Origin: Paenibacillus lignilyticus
GTDB lineage: Bacteria; Bacillota; Bacilli; Paenibacillales; Paenibacillaceae
Length of the DNA: 64,000 nucleotides
Reading direction: 5' to 3'
NCBI RefSeq assembly: GCF_017942085.1
Contig: NZ_JAGKSP010000019.1
Span: forward strand, 16,832 to 80,831
Under the pieces are notes generated by a model. That model was not told where the DNA came from, searched no databases, and worked only from the letters and a program-made list of their open reading frames with translations. The position numbers and the translations under genes were made by a program. This document shows, in pieces, positions 9,535 to 17,956 of this stretch; positions within the stretch are counted from its first letter, which is position 1; each line of letters starts with the position of its first letter.

Positions 9535-10360
9535 CCGAAACAGTACGGGCAAGCTGGTCGTCCGCTACGTGGTGGCTGCCATTCTTCTGTTCATGATGGT
9601 CTACCCGTATTTATACATGGTGCTCAATTCGTTCGCGGATTGGACCCAGATTGACCGAAAATTTATACCGAATTCGTTCTCAACGAAATCGTACGAATGG
9701 CTATTTTCCGGCGGCGAGACGGGGATTACGCGCCCTTGGGTGAGCTCATTCTTCAATAGCGTGCTCGTATCGATCGCTTCGACCGCACTGATGATGATGT
9801 CAGGCATCATGGTTGCTTACGCGCTTTCCAAGCTGAATTTCCGCGGGCGGGACACGATTAACAATTTCGTCTTGTTCCATATGTTTTTCCCGGCGATTAT
9901 TCTGCTCATTCCGACGTTTCTGATCGTGCAGAAGGTCGGCCTGTACGACACGTACTGGGGGATGATACTCCCGAAGGCGGTCAGCCTGTGGGCCATCTTC
10001 ATGTACACGAACTTCTTCAAGGCGATTCCGTCGGTGTTCATCGAAGCGGCTAAGCTGGATGGCGCCAGCGATTTCAAAATTATGTACCGCATCATGCTTC
10101 CGATGTCCAAGTCGATCACGACCGTCATCTTCCTGTTCCTGATTATGGAACGCTGGACGGAGCTGCTGTGGGATATGATCATTGTGCGCAGCGACGATAT
10201 GCTAACGCTGAACGTGCTGCTATCGCAAATGTTCGGCCCGTACGGTACCTATCCGGGGCCGTTGTATGCCGCATCGGTGCTGCTGACGCTGCCAATCATC
10301 ATCCTGTTTATCTTCTTCGGGAAGAAATTCCAAGAAGGTATGCAATTTAACTTGAAATAA
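9521..10360 (+). CDS. Sugar ABC transporter permease (MalG-like)
   Basis: The 279-residue protein begins MVGSNRNSTGKLVVRYV. It has about six membrane segments and the EAA motif EAAKLDGASDFKIMYRIMLP. The C-terminus EGMQFNLK is typical of the MalG-like partner in CUT1 importers. The ATG at 9521 lies inside the end of the previous gene and follows the purine-rich GGGGGAAACGAA. A longer reading from 9452 has no ribosome site and a non-homologous leader. It pairs with the upstream permease. Confidence 0.9.
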   Translation: MVGSNRNSTGKLVVRYVVAAILLFMMVYPYLYMVLNSFADWTQIDRKFIPNSFSTKSYEWLFSGGETGITRPWVSSFFNSVLVSIASTALMMMSGIMVAYALSKLNFRGRDTINNFVLFHMFFPAIILLIPTFLIVQKVGLYDTYWGMILPKAVSLWAIFMYTNFFKAIPSVFIEAAKLDGASDFKIMYRIMLPMSKSITTVIFLFLIMERWTELLWDMIIVRSDDMLTLNVLLSQMFGPYGTYPGPLYAASVLLTLPIIILFIFFGKKFQEGMQFNLK

Positions 10361-10392
10361 TAGCGATTTACCTGGGAGAGGAGTCGAATAAC

Positions 10393-11355
10393 TTGGGTTT
10401 GAACAAAACAGCTGTAAAAACATGCGAAGAGCTTCTAAGAACGTTCCAGTCCTCGAGCGCTGTGCTGCGCGATGCGCAGAGGATCGTCTTTGCCGGCGCT
10501 GACGTTGAGGGCAAGGACGTTTACAATATTACCGCTCCGTTCACGGACGAAGGCGAACAAGTTATTGCGGGACGCGTAGAGTCGCGCGACAGCGAGCATT
10601 CGGATATTCTGTTCTTCACGGAGCAGAACGGAAGCTGGTCGCCGCGCGCCGGAGCGCCGACATTCCGCTTGCAAGATCCTTTCTTCACGCGAATCGCCGG
10701 CGAGCTCGTGCTCGGCGGCGTGGAAATTTTCCCTGATCCGCTGAAGCCGGATGCGCTGAAATGGCGAACGGTCTTCTACCGCGGAGAGAATATCGCCTCG
10801 CTGCAGCCGTTCTTCAAAGGGCCTGACGGCATGAAGGATATTCGCCTCGTCGGGCTCACGGACGGTTCGATCGGTGTCTTCACGCGTCCGCAGGGCGCGG
10901 ACAAAGGGGGCCGGGGAAAAATCGGCTTCGTCCGCGTCGCATCTCTGGATGAGCTAACGGTCGATCGGATTAACGAAGCGCCGCTGCTTGACGGACAGTT
11001 CACCGATGAAGAATGGGGCGGAGCCAATGAAGCCCACCTGCTTCGGAACGGACTGGTTGGCGTACTCGGCCACATCGCTTCCTTCGACGAACAAGGGGAC
11101 CGTCATTATTACCCGATGGCATTCGTCTTCGATCCAGCGGACGAGACCTTCTCGGATATGGAGCTGATCGCCGTTCGCGCCGCATTTCTGCCGGGCCCGT
11201 CGAAGCGCCCGGATCTGCAGGACGTTGTCTTCAGCGGCGGCCTTGTACGCCAGGGAGACGGAACAGCGGTCCTGTACGCCGGTATAAGCGACGCAGAAGC
11301 GCAACGGATCACCATCGCAGATCCGTTCGCACGGTTTGAACACGAAATTGCTTGA
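10393..11355 (+). CDS. DUF1861 family protein (GH130-associated)
   Basis: The 320-residue protein is read from a TTG placed nine bases after GGGAGAGGAG. Repeated strand patterns (RIVFAGADVEGKDVYNITAP, WRTVFYRGE, IGVFTRPQG, YYPMAFVFDP, VVFSGGLVR) fit the five-bladed beta-propeller DUF1861 family found beside GH130 phosphorylases. No signal peptide is present, so it is cytoplasmic. Its reaction is not established; it may assist or modify beta-mannoside processing. It is co-transcribed with importer and phosphorylase, with 32 bp before and 20 bp after. Confidence 0.78.
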   Translation: MGLNKTAVKTCEELLRTFQSSSAVLRDAQRIVFAGADVEGKDVYNITAPFTDEGEQVIAGRVESRDSEHSDILFFTEQNGSWSPRAGAPTFRLQDPFFTRIAGELVLGGVEIFPDPLKPDALKWRTVFYRGENIASLQPFFKGPDGMKDIRLVGLTDGSIGVFTRPQGADKGGRGKIGFVRVASLDELTVDRINEAPLLDGQFTDEEWGGANEAHLLRNGLVGVLGHIASFDEQGDRHYYPMAFVFDPADETFSDMELIAVRAAFLPGPSKRPDLQDVVFSGGLVRQGDGTAVLYAGISDAEAQRITIADPFARFEHEIA

Positions 11356-11375
11356 TAAGGGAGTTATCGATTTAG

Positions 11376-12440
11376 ATGAACGTATACCGCTATGAAGAAA
11401 ACCCATTGCTGACGCCTCTCGACGTGAAACCGCACCGTGACAATTTCGAGGTCATCGGCGCGTTCAACGCCGGCATCGCCTCCTACAATAATGAAATCAT
11501 TATGCTGCTCCGCGTGGCAGAACGGCCGATCAGCCCTGATCCGGACATCGTGCTGGCACCGGTCTATAATACGGCAACGCAAGATCTGGACCTGATCGAG
11601 CTTCGGCTGGATGACGAGCGCTACGACTTCTCCGACCCGCGCGTTATCAGAAACAAGTCAAAAAGCGCAACGTTCGAGTATCTTACCTCGATTTCCTATC
11701 TGCGGATCGCGCGCAGCAAGGATGGCCACCGTTTCACTGTCGACGAGAAGCCGTTCGTGTATCCGTCGCATTCGCTTGAAACGTTCGGGGTCGAGGATCC
11801 GCGCATTACGCAGATCGGCGACACGTATTACATCTACTACTCCGCCGTAAGTCCGGTCGGCGTCGGCGAGTCGATGGTATCCACGACCGACTTTGTGAAC
11901 ACCACTTACCACGGCATGATTTTCGGGCCGGATAACAAAGACGTGCTTATTTTCCCGGAGAAGGTAAACGGCAAATATTACGCGCTTCACCGTCCGACGA
12001 CCAAGAGCACCGGCAATCCGGAAATGTGGATCGCGGAGTCGGATAACCTGCTGTACTGGGGCAATCACAAGCATCTGATCGGTCTTCGCGAAGGCATGTG
12101 GGACAGCGGCCGCATTGGCGGCGGCTGCGTGCCGTTTAAAACCGAACGCGGCTGGCTGGAGCTTTACCATGGCGCGACGCTCGAGCATCGCTATTGCATG
12201 GGGGCCGTGCTGCTTGATTTGAACGACCCGTCGAAAGTGATCGCCCGCTCGGGCAAACCGATTCTGGAGCCGGAAGCCGACTACGAGAAAAAAGGCTTCT
12301 TCGGAGACGTCGTCTTCGCCTGCGGCGCACTTGTGGAAGGCGATGTCGTCAAGATGTACTATGGCGTCGCAGATACGTCCATGGCGGCCTGTGAGCTGAG
12401 CCTGCAGGAGATTTTGGACAGCTTGGAACCGGTCGTATAA
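11376..12440 (+). CDS. Glycoside phosphorylase, GH130 family
   Basis: The 354-residue protein begins NVYRYEENPLLTPLDVKP and contains FNAGIASYNNEIIMLLRVAE, the conserved GVEDPRIT segment and IYYSAVSPVG. These are hallmarks of GH130 beta-mannoside phosphorylases. Such enzymes split beta-mannosides or mannosyl-glucosides with phosphate to give mannose-1-phosphate in the cytoplasm. Which linkage is used cannot be told from sequence. It is the last gene of the importer operon and is followed by a strong terminator, so uptake and phosphorolysis are expressed together. Confidence 0.88.
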   Translation: MNVYRYEENPLLTPLDVKPHRDNFEVIGAFNAGIASYNNEIIMLLRVAERPISPDPDIVLAPVYNTATQDLDLIELRLDDERYDFSDPRVIRNKSKSATFEYLTSISYLRIARSKDGHRFTVDEKPFVYPSHSLETFGVEDPRITQIGDTYYIYYSAVSPVGVGESMVSTTDFVNTTYHGMIFGPDNKDVLIFPEKVNGKYYALHRPTTKSTGNPEMWIAESDNLLYWGNHKHLIGLREGMWDSGRIGGGCVPFKTERGWLELYHGATLEHRYCMGAVLLDLNDPSKVIARSGKPILEPEADYEKKGFFGDVVFACGALVEGDVVKMYYGVADTSMAACELSLQEILDSLEPVV

Positions 12441-12457
12441 CAAACTGCTAAATAGAA

Positions 12458-12494
12458 GAACCTCCGGGACGATGGTGTCCCGGAGGTTCTTTTG
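12458..12494. terminator. Bidirectional terminator between convergent genes
   Basis: A perfect 13-bp stem GAACCTCCGGGAC / GTCCCGGAGGTTC with a six-base loop is followed by TTTTGTTT on the plus strand and TTCTATTT on the minus strand. It closes both the GH130 operon and the facing kinase gene. Confidence 0.9.
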
Positions 12495-12515
12495 TTTCTG
12501 AAGGAAAGGCATTCC

Positions 12516-13469
12516 TCACCGTGATGCTTCCGCTGCCACAATAGTTTGAAACAACTTGAGCGCTTCCGCCTTCGTTTCTTCTCCTAAATCATCCTGAATC
12601 CACACGTTTCGAGCACACTCAATCAAGTCCTGAAGAACTCTTTCTAAGCGATAGTAGGCGAGCACTTCCTCATCCACCTCAGCGGCTCCGTATCCTTCGA
12701 AAAAAGCTTGGGCATGCGGATGGCCGACAAAGATGAAATCACGCTCTTTGGGAGCGAGCATCACCTCGTCCCAATCGATAACAAACAGTTGCCCTGCCTG
12801 ATCTCGAATCACATTGGCCGGATGCAGATCCGCGTGACAGATGACATGCGGGATCTTTCGAGATTGAAGCGTCCCCGCCAGCTTTTCCAGTGCGGTCAAC
12901 TTGCTGAGTATCGTCAATCTATGCTCTATCCAAGAAGCATGAAGTGTACGATCCAATGTGCTTCCGCCTTCAAAGCGTGCAAGCTGCTCCTCGAAGGTTC
13001 TTATCCATCGCACATATTCCGTGGGATCAAAGGTCTCCTCTCGGAGCGACATCCCTCCTTCAGGCGGGATAATGATCTTGTGAATCCTTTGCAGAATGGC
13101 CCCGAGCTTACTCCACTGCTCTGCTGTCATCCCTTCGAAGCTTGAATCCCCATCGATAAAGGGATAAAGCACGACCGTCCAATCCTCTACATAGGTCCAT
13201 AAGGCACCGCTCCCAGTCGAAATGGGCGCCACGACACCTGTAATCCCCTGATCGTTGAGATAGCGAGGAACGAGATATTGCGGTTCATATAACGATCTGG
13301 ACGTGACTTTGACCAGATAGGCATCCCCCTGCTCGCTAACCGCATGATACACGGCGGAACTGTAATCAAGCCCCAATGGAAGGAATGCTATTGTCGCGGG
13401 AGTCCAGTCATACTGCTCTTGTAGGCAGGATTGAAGGTGTTCCTCTGAAATCCTCGGTGAATTACGCAT
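12516..13469 (-). CDS. Aminoglycoside phosphotransferase (APH)-family kinase
   Basis: The 317-residue protein has a protein-kinase-like fold. It shows a Lys in the N-lobe (YLVKVTSRS), the catalytic loop HADLHPANVI (catalytic Asp at residue 214) and the metal-binding IDWDE (Asp232). The segment DEVMLAPKERDFIFVG resembles APH(9)-type spectinomycin phosphotransferases, but many homologues phosphorylate other small molecules. A resistance role is therefore only possible. It stands alone on the minus strand and ends at the shared terminator. Confidence 0.8.
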   Translation of the reverse strand: MRNSPRISEEHLQSCLQEQYDWTPATIAFLPLGLDYSSAVYHAVSEQGDAYLVKVTSRSLYEPQYLVPRYLNDQGITGVVAPISTGSGALWTYVEDWTVVLYPFIDGDSSFEGMTAEQWSKLGAILQRIHKIIIPPEGGMSLREETFDPTEYVRWIRTFEEQLARFEGGSTLDRTLHASWIEHRLTILSKLTALEKLAGTLQSRKIPHVICHADLHPANVIRDQAGQLFVIDWDEVMLAPKERDFIFVGHPHAQAFFEGYGAAEVDEEVLAYYRLERVLQDLIECARNVWIQDDLGEETKAEALKLFQTIVAAEASR

Positions 13470-13583
13470 GGCTTCGTTTATCCCTTCCTATAAATGCTCT
13501 TACTCACACTCTTTCTTAGTTCATTTGTAAGGCACGATCCTTAATCTCCTGTACCAGATCGTGAAAGGAACGTAGGAAACTAC

Positions 13584-14552
13584 TCAATGAAAGTTCAAAT
13601 TAGCTAAACGCTCTTCCATAATCACGCGCAGTTCCTTAGGAATCCGTACAAACTCGACCCCTCTCCCCAAAAACAAAAGCCAATCCGCATAATACGCCAG
13701 CGCCTCGTCATCCGTCACATCCAGCTGCACATTGAAATTCCCGCTCGACTGAAACATCCCGGTAAGAGACAAAATGATCCCCGGCGGGTGCATACGCTTA
13801 AAGCGCTGAATCCCGGTCGCATCAAGCTTCACAACAAGATTGGACTCGCGTGCGCGAAGCCGTTTTTTATTTACTATTTCTTGCTCGGACCACTTCATCT
13901 CCCGCTCCGAAATGGCCGAATCCCGGAGCATCTCAACTGGCAAATAGCGAAACTCGTCCGTATCGAAATCATAAACCTCGACCAACCACTGCGCGTTCGA
14001 GTTAAAAATATGCAGCAAAAAAACGTCCAGCAGCTGCGGCCAGCCCAGACTCAGCTCATAGGTCACGCGCAAATGCTTATCCCGCACTGCAAGCGAAATC
14101 AGCTGGTTCAGCTCCGGAGGCGCCGCATCATCGAGCTCCAACAGGTTCGGATTGGCAGGGTTTGTATTTTCAAAAAGCAAGATATTATTCAGCTCAATCA
14201 GCTCGTCTTGCTGGGTCTGCGATGCGATGCCAATGAGTTTTTCAGTGATGGAGCGACGGTTCTGCAGATAAGGCAGCTGCGAATTCTTCGAGGCGATAAA
14301 GCTGATAAATATCGCTTTCAGCTCTTCCGTCGTAAAGCGGGCTGCGGGCAGATACTGATTTTGCAAGACGTTGTAACCGCCGCCGCGTCCAAGCTCGGTC
14401 GTCAGCGGGAAACCCATCGCCTGTATCTCGTTAACGTCGCGAATCGCCGTCGCACGGGAAATCTTGAACTCCCGCTGAATCTCGGCAATCGTAAAATGCG
14501 CCCGGTTATTGATGTAGCGCATGATCAGGTTCACTCGTTCTGTTTTCTTCAT
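13584..14552 (-). CDS. YafY-type HTH/WYL-domain transcriptional regulator
   Basis: The 322-residue protein begins with a DeoR/HTH_11 domain (MKKTERVNLIMRYINNRAHF, then FKISRATAIRDVNEIQAMG and the GRGGGY wing). It continues into a WYL ligand-sensing region and a WCX C-terminal extension (YADWLLFLGRGVEFV). It is divergent from two GyrI-like proteins. Sites containing TGTATCA in the 107-bp gap between them are probably its operators. Such regulators usually control the neighbouring gene in response to a small molecule or nucleic acid ligand. Confidence 0.87.
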   Translation of the reverse strand: MKKTERVNLIMRYINNRAHFTIAEIQREFKISRATAIRDVNEIQAMGFPLTTELGRGGGYNVLQNQYLPAARFTTEELKAIFISFIASKNSQLPYLQNRRSITEKLIGIASQTQQDELIELNNILLFENTNPANPNLLELDDAAPPELNQLISLAVRDKHLRVTYELSLGWPQLLDVFLLHIFNSNAQWLVEVYDFDTDEFRYLPVEMLRDSAISEREMKWSEQEIVNKKRLRARESNLVVKLDATGIQRFKRMHPPGIILSLTGMFQSSGNFNVQLDVTDDEALAYYADWLLFLGRGVEFVRIPKELRVIMEERLANLNFH

Positions 14553-14560
14553 GATTTTAT

Positions 14561-14606
14561 TGTATCAAAAAGGTAGCAAAATTAAATGTATCACTTTTTG
14601 ATACAT
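14561..14606. promoter_or_regulatory. Palindromic operator region, TGTATCA half-sites
   Basis: ATGTATCA (14586-14593) and TGATACAT (14599-14606) form an inverted repeat. A further TGTATCA lies at 14561-14567. The region is placed between the WYL regulator and the two effector-binding-domain genes. Confidence 0.6.
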
Positions 14607-14659
14607 TCGGGAAATAGAATCAATCTTGTAAAAAGAAATCCCACAGAGGAGAGAACAAT

Positions 14660-15139
14660 ATGACTAACTACTCCATCCGAACCATATCAGAAAACTACAA
14701 AATGACCGCTTTCGGTGTTACACTTGAAGACTACAACGACTGGGCAGGCAATGCAGCAAAAACCGCGGCCAAAAAAGCGGAAATCACGGAAAACGGCAAG
14801 CTTGCTGCACTTCTCGCGCTCGCCGACGGGCAAGAATACCAAATCAACTACGCCATCGACCGCAAGGCTTGGCGCGGATTCGGCGTGATGGGCGAGTTCG
14901 ACGTGGAAGGCGCGGTCGTTCTCGATTTCCTCGCCGGCGACTACCTCGTCGTGCCTGGCACAGGCGCTGACAGAGATCACCTTGCCGACGAAATCACAGG
15001 CAGCGTCTTCGGCGGCATGCTGCAAGAAATCACAGCATACAAATACGTCGGTCCCGGTAACTCAACGTTCGTCAAAGCAGATGAAAACGGTGAATTCTAC
15101 GGCGAGATGTGGCTTCGCGCAAAAAAAGTCGAAGAGTAA
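14660..15139 (+). CDS. GyrI-like / effector-binding-domain protein 1
   Basis: The 159-residue protein (MTNYSIRTISENYKMTAFGV...) has the layout of a stand-alone GyrI-like small-molecule-binding domain: RKAWRGFGVMGEFDVEG, the FLAGDYLVVPG strand and the terminal GEFYGEMW motif. Members bind hydrophobic ligands or gyrase and often accompany WYL or AraC regulators. GAGGAGAG precedes the ATG. It is 13 bp upstream of a paralogue. Here it is probably the target, or an effector partner, of the divergent WYL regulator. Confidence 0.75.
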   Translation: MTNYSIRTISENYKMTAFGVTLEDYNDWAGNAAKTAAKKAEITENGKLAALLALADGQEYQINYAIDRKAWRGFGVMGEFDVEGAVVLDFLAGDYLVVPGTGADRDHLADEITGSVFGGMLQEITAYKYVGPGNSTFVKADENGEFYGEMWLRAKKVEE

Positions 15140-15152
15140 AAGGAGCACTCGT

Positions 15153-15629
15153 ATGGCAGCGTACACGCTTGAACGCAAAAAATCATTCACATTGACCGCG
15201 TATGGGTTTTCCATCCAGTCGAATTTTCAAGATATGCCGGCTCTGCAAAAGGAAAAAGCCGAGTTCTGGGGCAAACTCAAAGCCGACGGGCGATTCAATA
15301 AGCTCAAAGACGCCGCAAAAGACGATCGCGAATGGTCCGTCAATGAGGTGTATCAAGGCAAACCGTGGAATTATTTCGCGGTAGAAGCCGGCAAATCAGT
15401 GGCTGACGCAACGCGTATCATCGAGTTTCCGGAGAGCGAGTATATCGTGCTCGCAGGAAATGGCGACAAGGAAACGTTGTTTGATCAGCTGACCTACCGT
15501 GCGTTTGGCGAAGTCTTGGCTCAAATCACTGATTATGCTTACATCGGCGGCCCAAATGCAACGTATCGCAAAGATAACGGCGACGGCACTTTCTACGGCG
15601 AATTTTGGGTACCTGTTGTTAAAAGATAA
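15153..15629 (+). CDS. GyrI-like / effector-binding-domain protein 2
   Basis: The 158-residue paralogue of the preceding protein shares KxFTxTAYGFSIQSNFQD, a central ESEYIVLAGNGDKETL strand, the TDYAYIGGPNATY segment and a C-terminal FYGEFWVPV. The ATG at 15153 follows AAAGGAGC at good spacing. A longer reading from 14982 would overlap the previous gene in another frame. The two genes form a bicistron ended by a perfect terminator. Confidence 0.75.
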   Translation: MAAYTLERKKSFTLTAYGFSIQSNFQDMPALQKEKAEFWGKLKADGRFNKLKDAAKDDREWSVNEVYQGKPWNYFAVEAGKSVADATRIIEFPESEYIVLAGNGDKETLFDQLTYRAFGEVLAQITDYAYIGGPNATYRKDNGDGTFYGEFWVPVVKR

Positions 15630-15670
15630 GATCGGCGGCCTTCGATGATCGAAATCGTTTCTATCCGGCA

Positions 15671-15716
15671 AAAAAAGTATGGAACCGGTGCGAATGCGCT
15701 GGTTCCATACTTTTTA
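15671..15716. terminator. Perfect bidirectional terminator
   Basis: AAAAAGTATGGAACC and its exact complement GGTTCCATACTTTTT surround a 15-base loop. T runs lie on both strands. It separates the convergent effector-domain genes and terC-like gene. Confidence 0.88.
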
Positions 15717-15746
15717 CTGCCTCTATGCTCTTGTCTACCCCATCCC

Positions 15747-16520
15747 TTAAGTATGGCTCGTCTCCGTAGCTTTGTTGCCGGGTGCAAACCAACCAATCAC
15801 GGCGACGGCAACCAAGACAGCATAAAAGGTTAACGTCCACCCCGTGCTATGAGGGAAATCGTGATCGAAAACGCCAATATCGTCATGGGCCAGCGTAATT
15901 ACAGCAAGCTTTACCCCCACCCAAGCAACGATCACGTAAGCCGTTGTCTCCAGCGCCGGCCGTTGACCGAGCAGTTTTACAAACCAAGTAGCAGCATATT
16001 TGATTAAAACCAATCCGGCAATTCCGCCAAGCACCACTACAATAAACTGCCCCCCGTCCATGCCTCCGAACTCTCTGAGCGGGGAATCCGGCAGGCCAAG
16101 TGCAAGCGCGACCGCGGCAAGAATGGAATCAATCGCAAACGCGAGATCAGCCAGCGCAATCTTTCCTACAGTTGGCCAAAAGCCTTTCCCTGCTGCTTCT
16201 TTCTTTTCTTCCTTGCGCATGCTTTCATTCTTTTTACCGAATTTCGCTTGGATGATGTGCTTTAGGCCCAGGTATAGAAGATAGGCTGCGCCGATCGCCT
16301 GCACCTGCCACACATTAGCAATAAAGGAAATCGCGAATAGAGCGGCAAAACGAAAGACAAACGCCATAATGATCCCATAATTGATCGCTCGTTTCTTCTG
16401 TTCTTCCGGCAACTGCTTTGCAATGACCGCCAACACGAGAGCATTATCGGCCGACAACAAACCTTCCAAACCGATTAGAATTAGTAACGCCCATGCATAC
16501 TCCAACCACAATGAGTCCAA
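15747..16520 (-). CDS. TerC-family integral membrane protein
   Basis: The 257-residue protein has about seven membrane segments. It carries the TerC-family acidic motifs GLEGLLSADNALVLAV (first Asp/Asn signature) and ADLAFAIDSILAAVAL (second). The family exports manganese or other metals, or supports metalation of secreted proteins. The start is taken as TTG at 16520 because AGGGGGAG lies seven bases before it. An upstream TTG at 16562 has no ribosome site. Unlike Bacillus ykoY, no yybP-ykoY riboswitch was recognised upstream. Confidence 0.83.
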   Translation of the reverse strand: MDSLWLEYAWALLILIGLEGLLSADNALVLAVIAKQLPEEQKKRAINYGIIMAFVFRFAALFAISFIANVWQVQAIGAAYLLYLGLKHIIQAKFGKKNESMRKEEKKEAAGKGFWPTVGKIALADLAFAIDSILAAVALALGLPDSPLREFGGMDGGQFIVVVLGGIAGLVLIKYAATWFVKLLGQRPALETTAYVIVAWVGVKLAVITLAHDDIGVFDHDFPHSTGWTLTFYAVLVAVAVIGWFAPGNKATETSHT

Positions 16521-16619
16521 CTTGATTCTCCCCCTAAACCGTGATAAATTTTCAACCACCAAAGATATATGTGCAATAGCTATACGTAAAAGTCTCCGAT
16601 TGATTTCAACTTTTTCATT

Positions 16620-16651
16620 AAAACGATCCCCGAACCTTCGGCGATCGTTTT
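16620..16651. terminator. Hairpin upstream of the terC-like gene
   Basis: AAAACGATC pairs with GATCGTTTT around an inner CCGAA/TTCGG stem. It could terminate transcription entering from the zinc-ribbon gene or act in the terC leader. Confidence 0.5.
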
Positions 16652-16733
16652 AAACATTTCACCTATTTTAGCCATCATGTTCAGTACTTAGCCATGAAAG
16701 ATCATCATTCCATTTTCACCGGCACAAAAAAAA

Positions 16734-16762
16734 TCCCGATGATCGGTAACCCATCATCGGGA
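16734..16762 (-). terminator. Terminator of the zinc-ribbon gene
   Basis: On the minus strand TCCCGATGAT pairs with ATCATCGGGA and is followed by eight T. It lies 47 bp downstream of the small zinc-ribbon gene. Confidence 0.85.
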
Positions 16763-16808
16763 CATTATTTTTCAGTTCCTATCTAACGCATTATTCAGGT
16801 TCGCAGGT

Positions 16809-17012
16809 TCAGGTGGCGGTAGAATGTGTTGTCAAGTCAACCTCTTGCGGCATGAATAAATCATTCAATGAACTTAGCGATCCATCCTTTTCAACCTGAT
16901 ATACATCGAGCTTCTCGCCGTGGAGGCTCATTTCGATACAACAATTCCAGCAGAAATATTGATGAGGACCAATCCTTCCGATATCGATGGAGTTACAATT
17001 AATGCATTTCAT
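16809..17012 (-). CDS. Small zinc-ribbon protein
   Basis: The 67-residue protein starts MKCINCNSIDIGRIGPHQYF and continues CWNCCIEMSL. Two CxxC knuckles can bind one zinc ion. The ATG at 17012 follows AAAGGAG nine bases upstream; the upstream ATG overlaps no ribosome site. No further domain is visible in the acidic C-terminus. The function is unknown; similar short proteins are common in Paenibacillus. It is monocistronic with its own terminator. Confidence 0.7.
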   Translation of the reverse strand: MKCINCNSIDIGRIGPHQYFCWNCCIEMSLHGEKLDVYQVEKDGSLSSLNDLFMPQEVDLTTHSTAT

Positions 17013-17162
17013 TGGAAAGTGCTCCTTTCTTGGCATTTTGGTATTACTAATAGAGTTGCCGAATTACGGCGAGAATAAACGAGCTAATCGTACAAAATTG
17101 CTAGAGTTTAAGAATGAACTAGATCGGACAATATCAGCGTAACCGCAACTGTTTCCTTCCTA

Positions 17163-17199
17163 AATCAAGCCGGATCGACTAGGTCGACCCGGCTTGATT
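17163..17199 (-). terminator. Likely terminator of the azoreductase pair
   Basis: AATCAAGCCGG pairs with CCGGCTTGATT around an inner ATCGAC/GTCGA element. The minus-strand T tract is short (TTTAGG), so strength is uncertain. Confidence 0.5.
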
Positions 17200-17250
17200 C
17201 TGATAATTCTGGTGCAGAAGCTTGGTATATTCAGTTCCGGCTAGAAATGG

Positions 17251-17934
17251 TTAGAATGTCTTTGCTATTTCACGCGCTTTTCGGATCGTCTTGTCTATAA
17301 TCATCTTCGCTTGACCGGAAGCTGATGCCGTGCCTTCCACAAAGATCCCTTCCAAGGTCGGAACGCCAAGAAATTTCATGATTACGTTCAGGTGGCGATG
17401 CCCCATTTCGAAAGCGGCAAAGTCCGATCCAGGCGACAATACGCTTCCGCTGGCTTGGATATGAACCGCTTTTTTATTGTTTAATAATCCAACCGGCCCT
17501 TTTCCGGGGACATACTGAAATGTTTTCCCTGCTACGCAGATGGAATCGATATAGGCCTTTAATACAGGCGGAAATGAAAAGTTCCAAATCGGATTCACAA
17601 AAATATATTTATCTACTTCCACAAACTGATTAACAAGCTCGTTCAGGCGATCGATTTTGGTTTGTTCTGCAGTGGATAATGGCTTGCCTTCCCCTGCTTT
17701 CTTCCAACCGTTCATTACATCGGCATCGATCTCCGGAATGTTCGATTTATATAGATCAAGGTGAATCACTTCATCGTTAGGATTTGCTTTTCGGTAAGTC
17801 TCTATAAATGCAGCGCCAACGGACATACTATATGAAGTGTCTTCGTTTTTGGGATGAGCCGTTATATACAACACTTTTTCTTTACGGCCATGGCCATTAT
17901 TAGAGCTGAATATTTTTTTAAGAAGTTGGATCAC
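17251..17934 (-). CDS. FMN-dependent NADH azoreductase / flavodoxin-like quinone reductase (copy 2)
   Basis: The 227-residue protein has a flavodoxin-like fold with the strand VLYITAHPKNEDTSYS, the FMN-binding VNPIWNFSFPPVLKAYID loop and the GHRHLNVIMKFLGVP segment of AzoR. These enzymes use NADH and FMN for two-electron reduction of quinones and azo compounds, limiting redox cycling. It carries an extra ~18-residue basic N-terminus relative to its paralogue. It lies 22 bp downstream of that paralogue, in the same operon. Confidence 0.87.
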   Translation of the reverse strand: MIQLLKKIFSSNNGHGRKEKVLYITAHPKNEDTSYSMSVGAAFIETYRKANPNDEVIHLDLYKSNIPEIDADVMNGWKKAGEGKPLSTAEQTKIDRLNELVNQFVEVDKYIFVNPIWNFSFPPVLKAYIDSICVAGKTFQYVPGKGPVGLLNNKKAVHIQASGSVLSPGSDFAAFEMGHRHLNVIMKFLGVPTLEGIFVEGTASASGQAKMIIDKTIRKAREIAKTF

Positions 17935-17956
17935 GTTAACTTGACTCCTTCAATAC

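Noticed and set aside
12516..13469. Naming the APH-like kinase as a spectinomycin resistance gene
   Set aside because: Motif similarity to APH(9) is present but the family is broad and there is no supporting context.
16521..16810. yybP-ykoY manganese riboswitch before the terC-like gene
   Set aside because: The conserved GGGGAGTAGC and paired core segments could not be found; only two hairpins are present.
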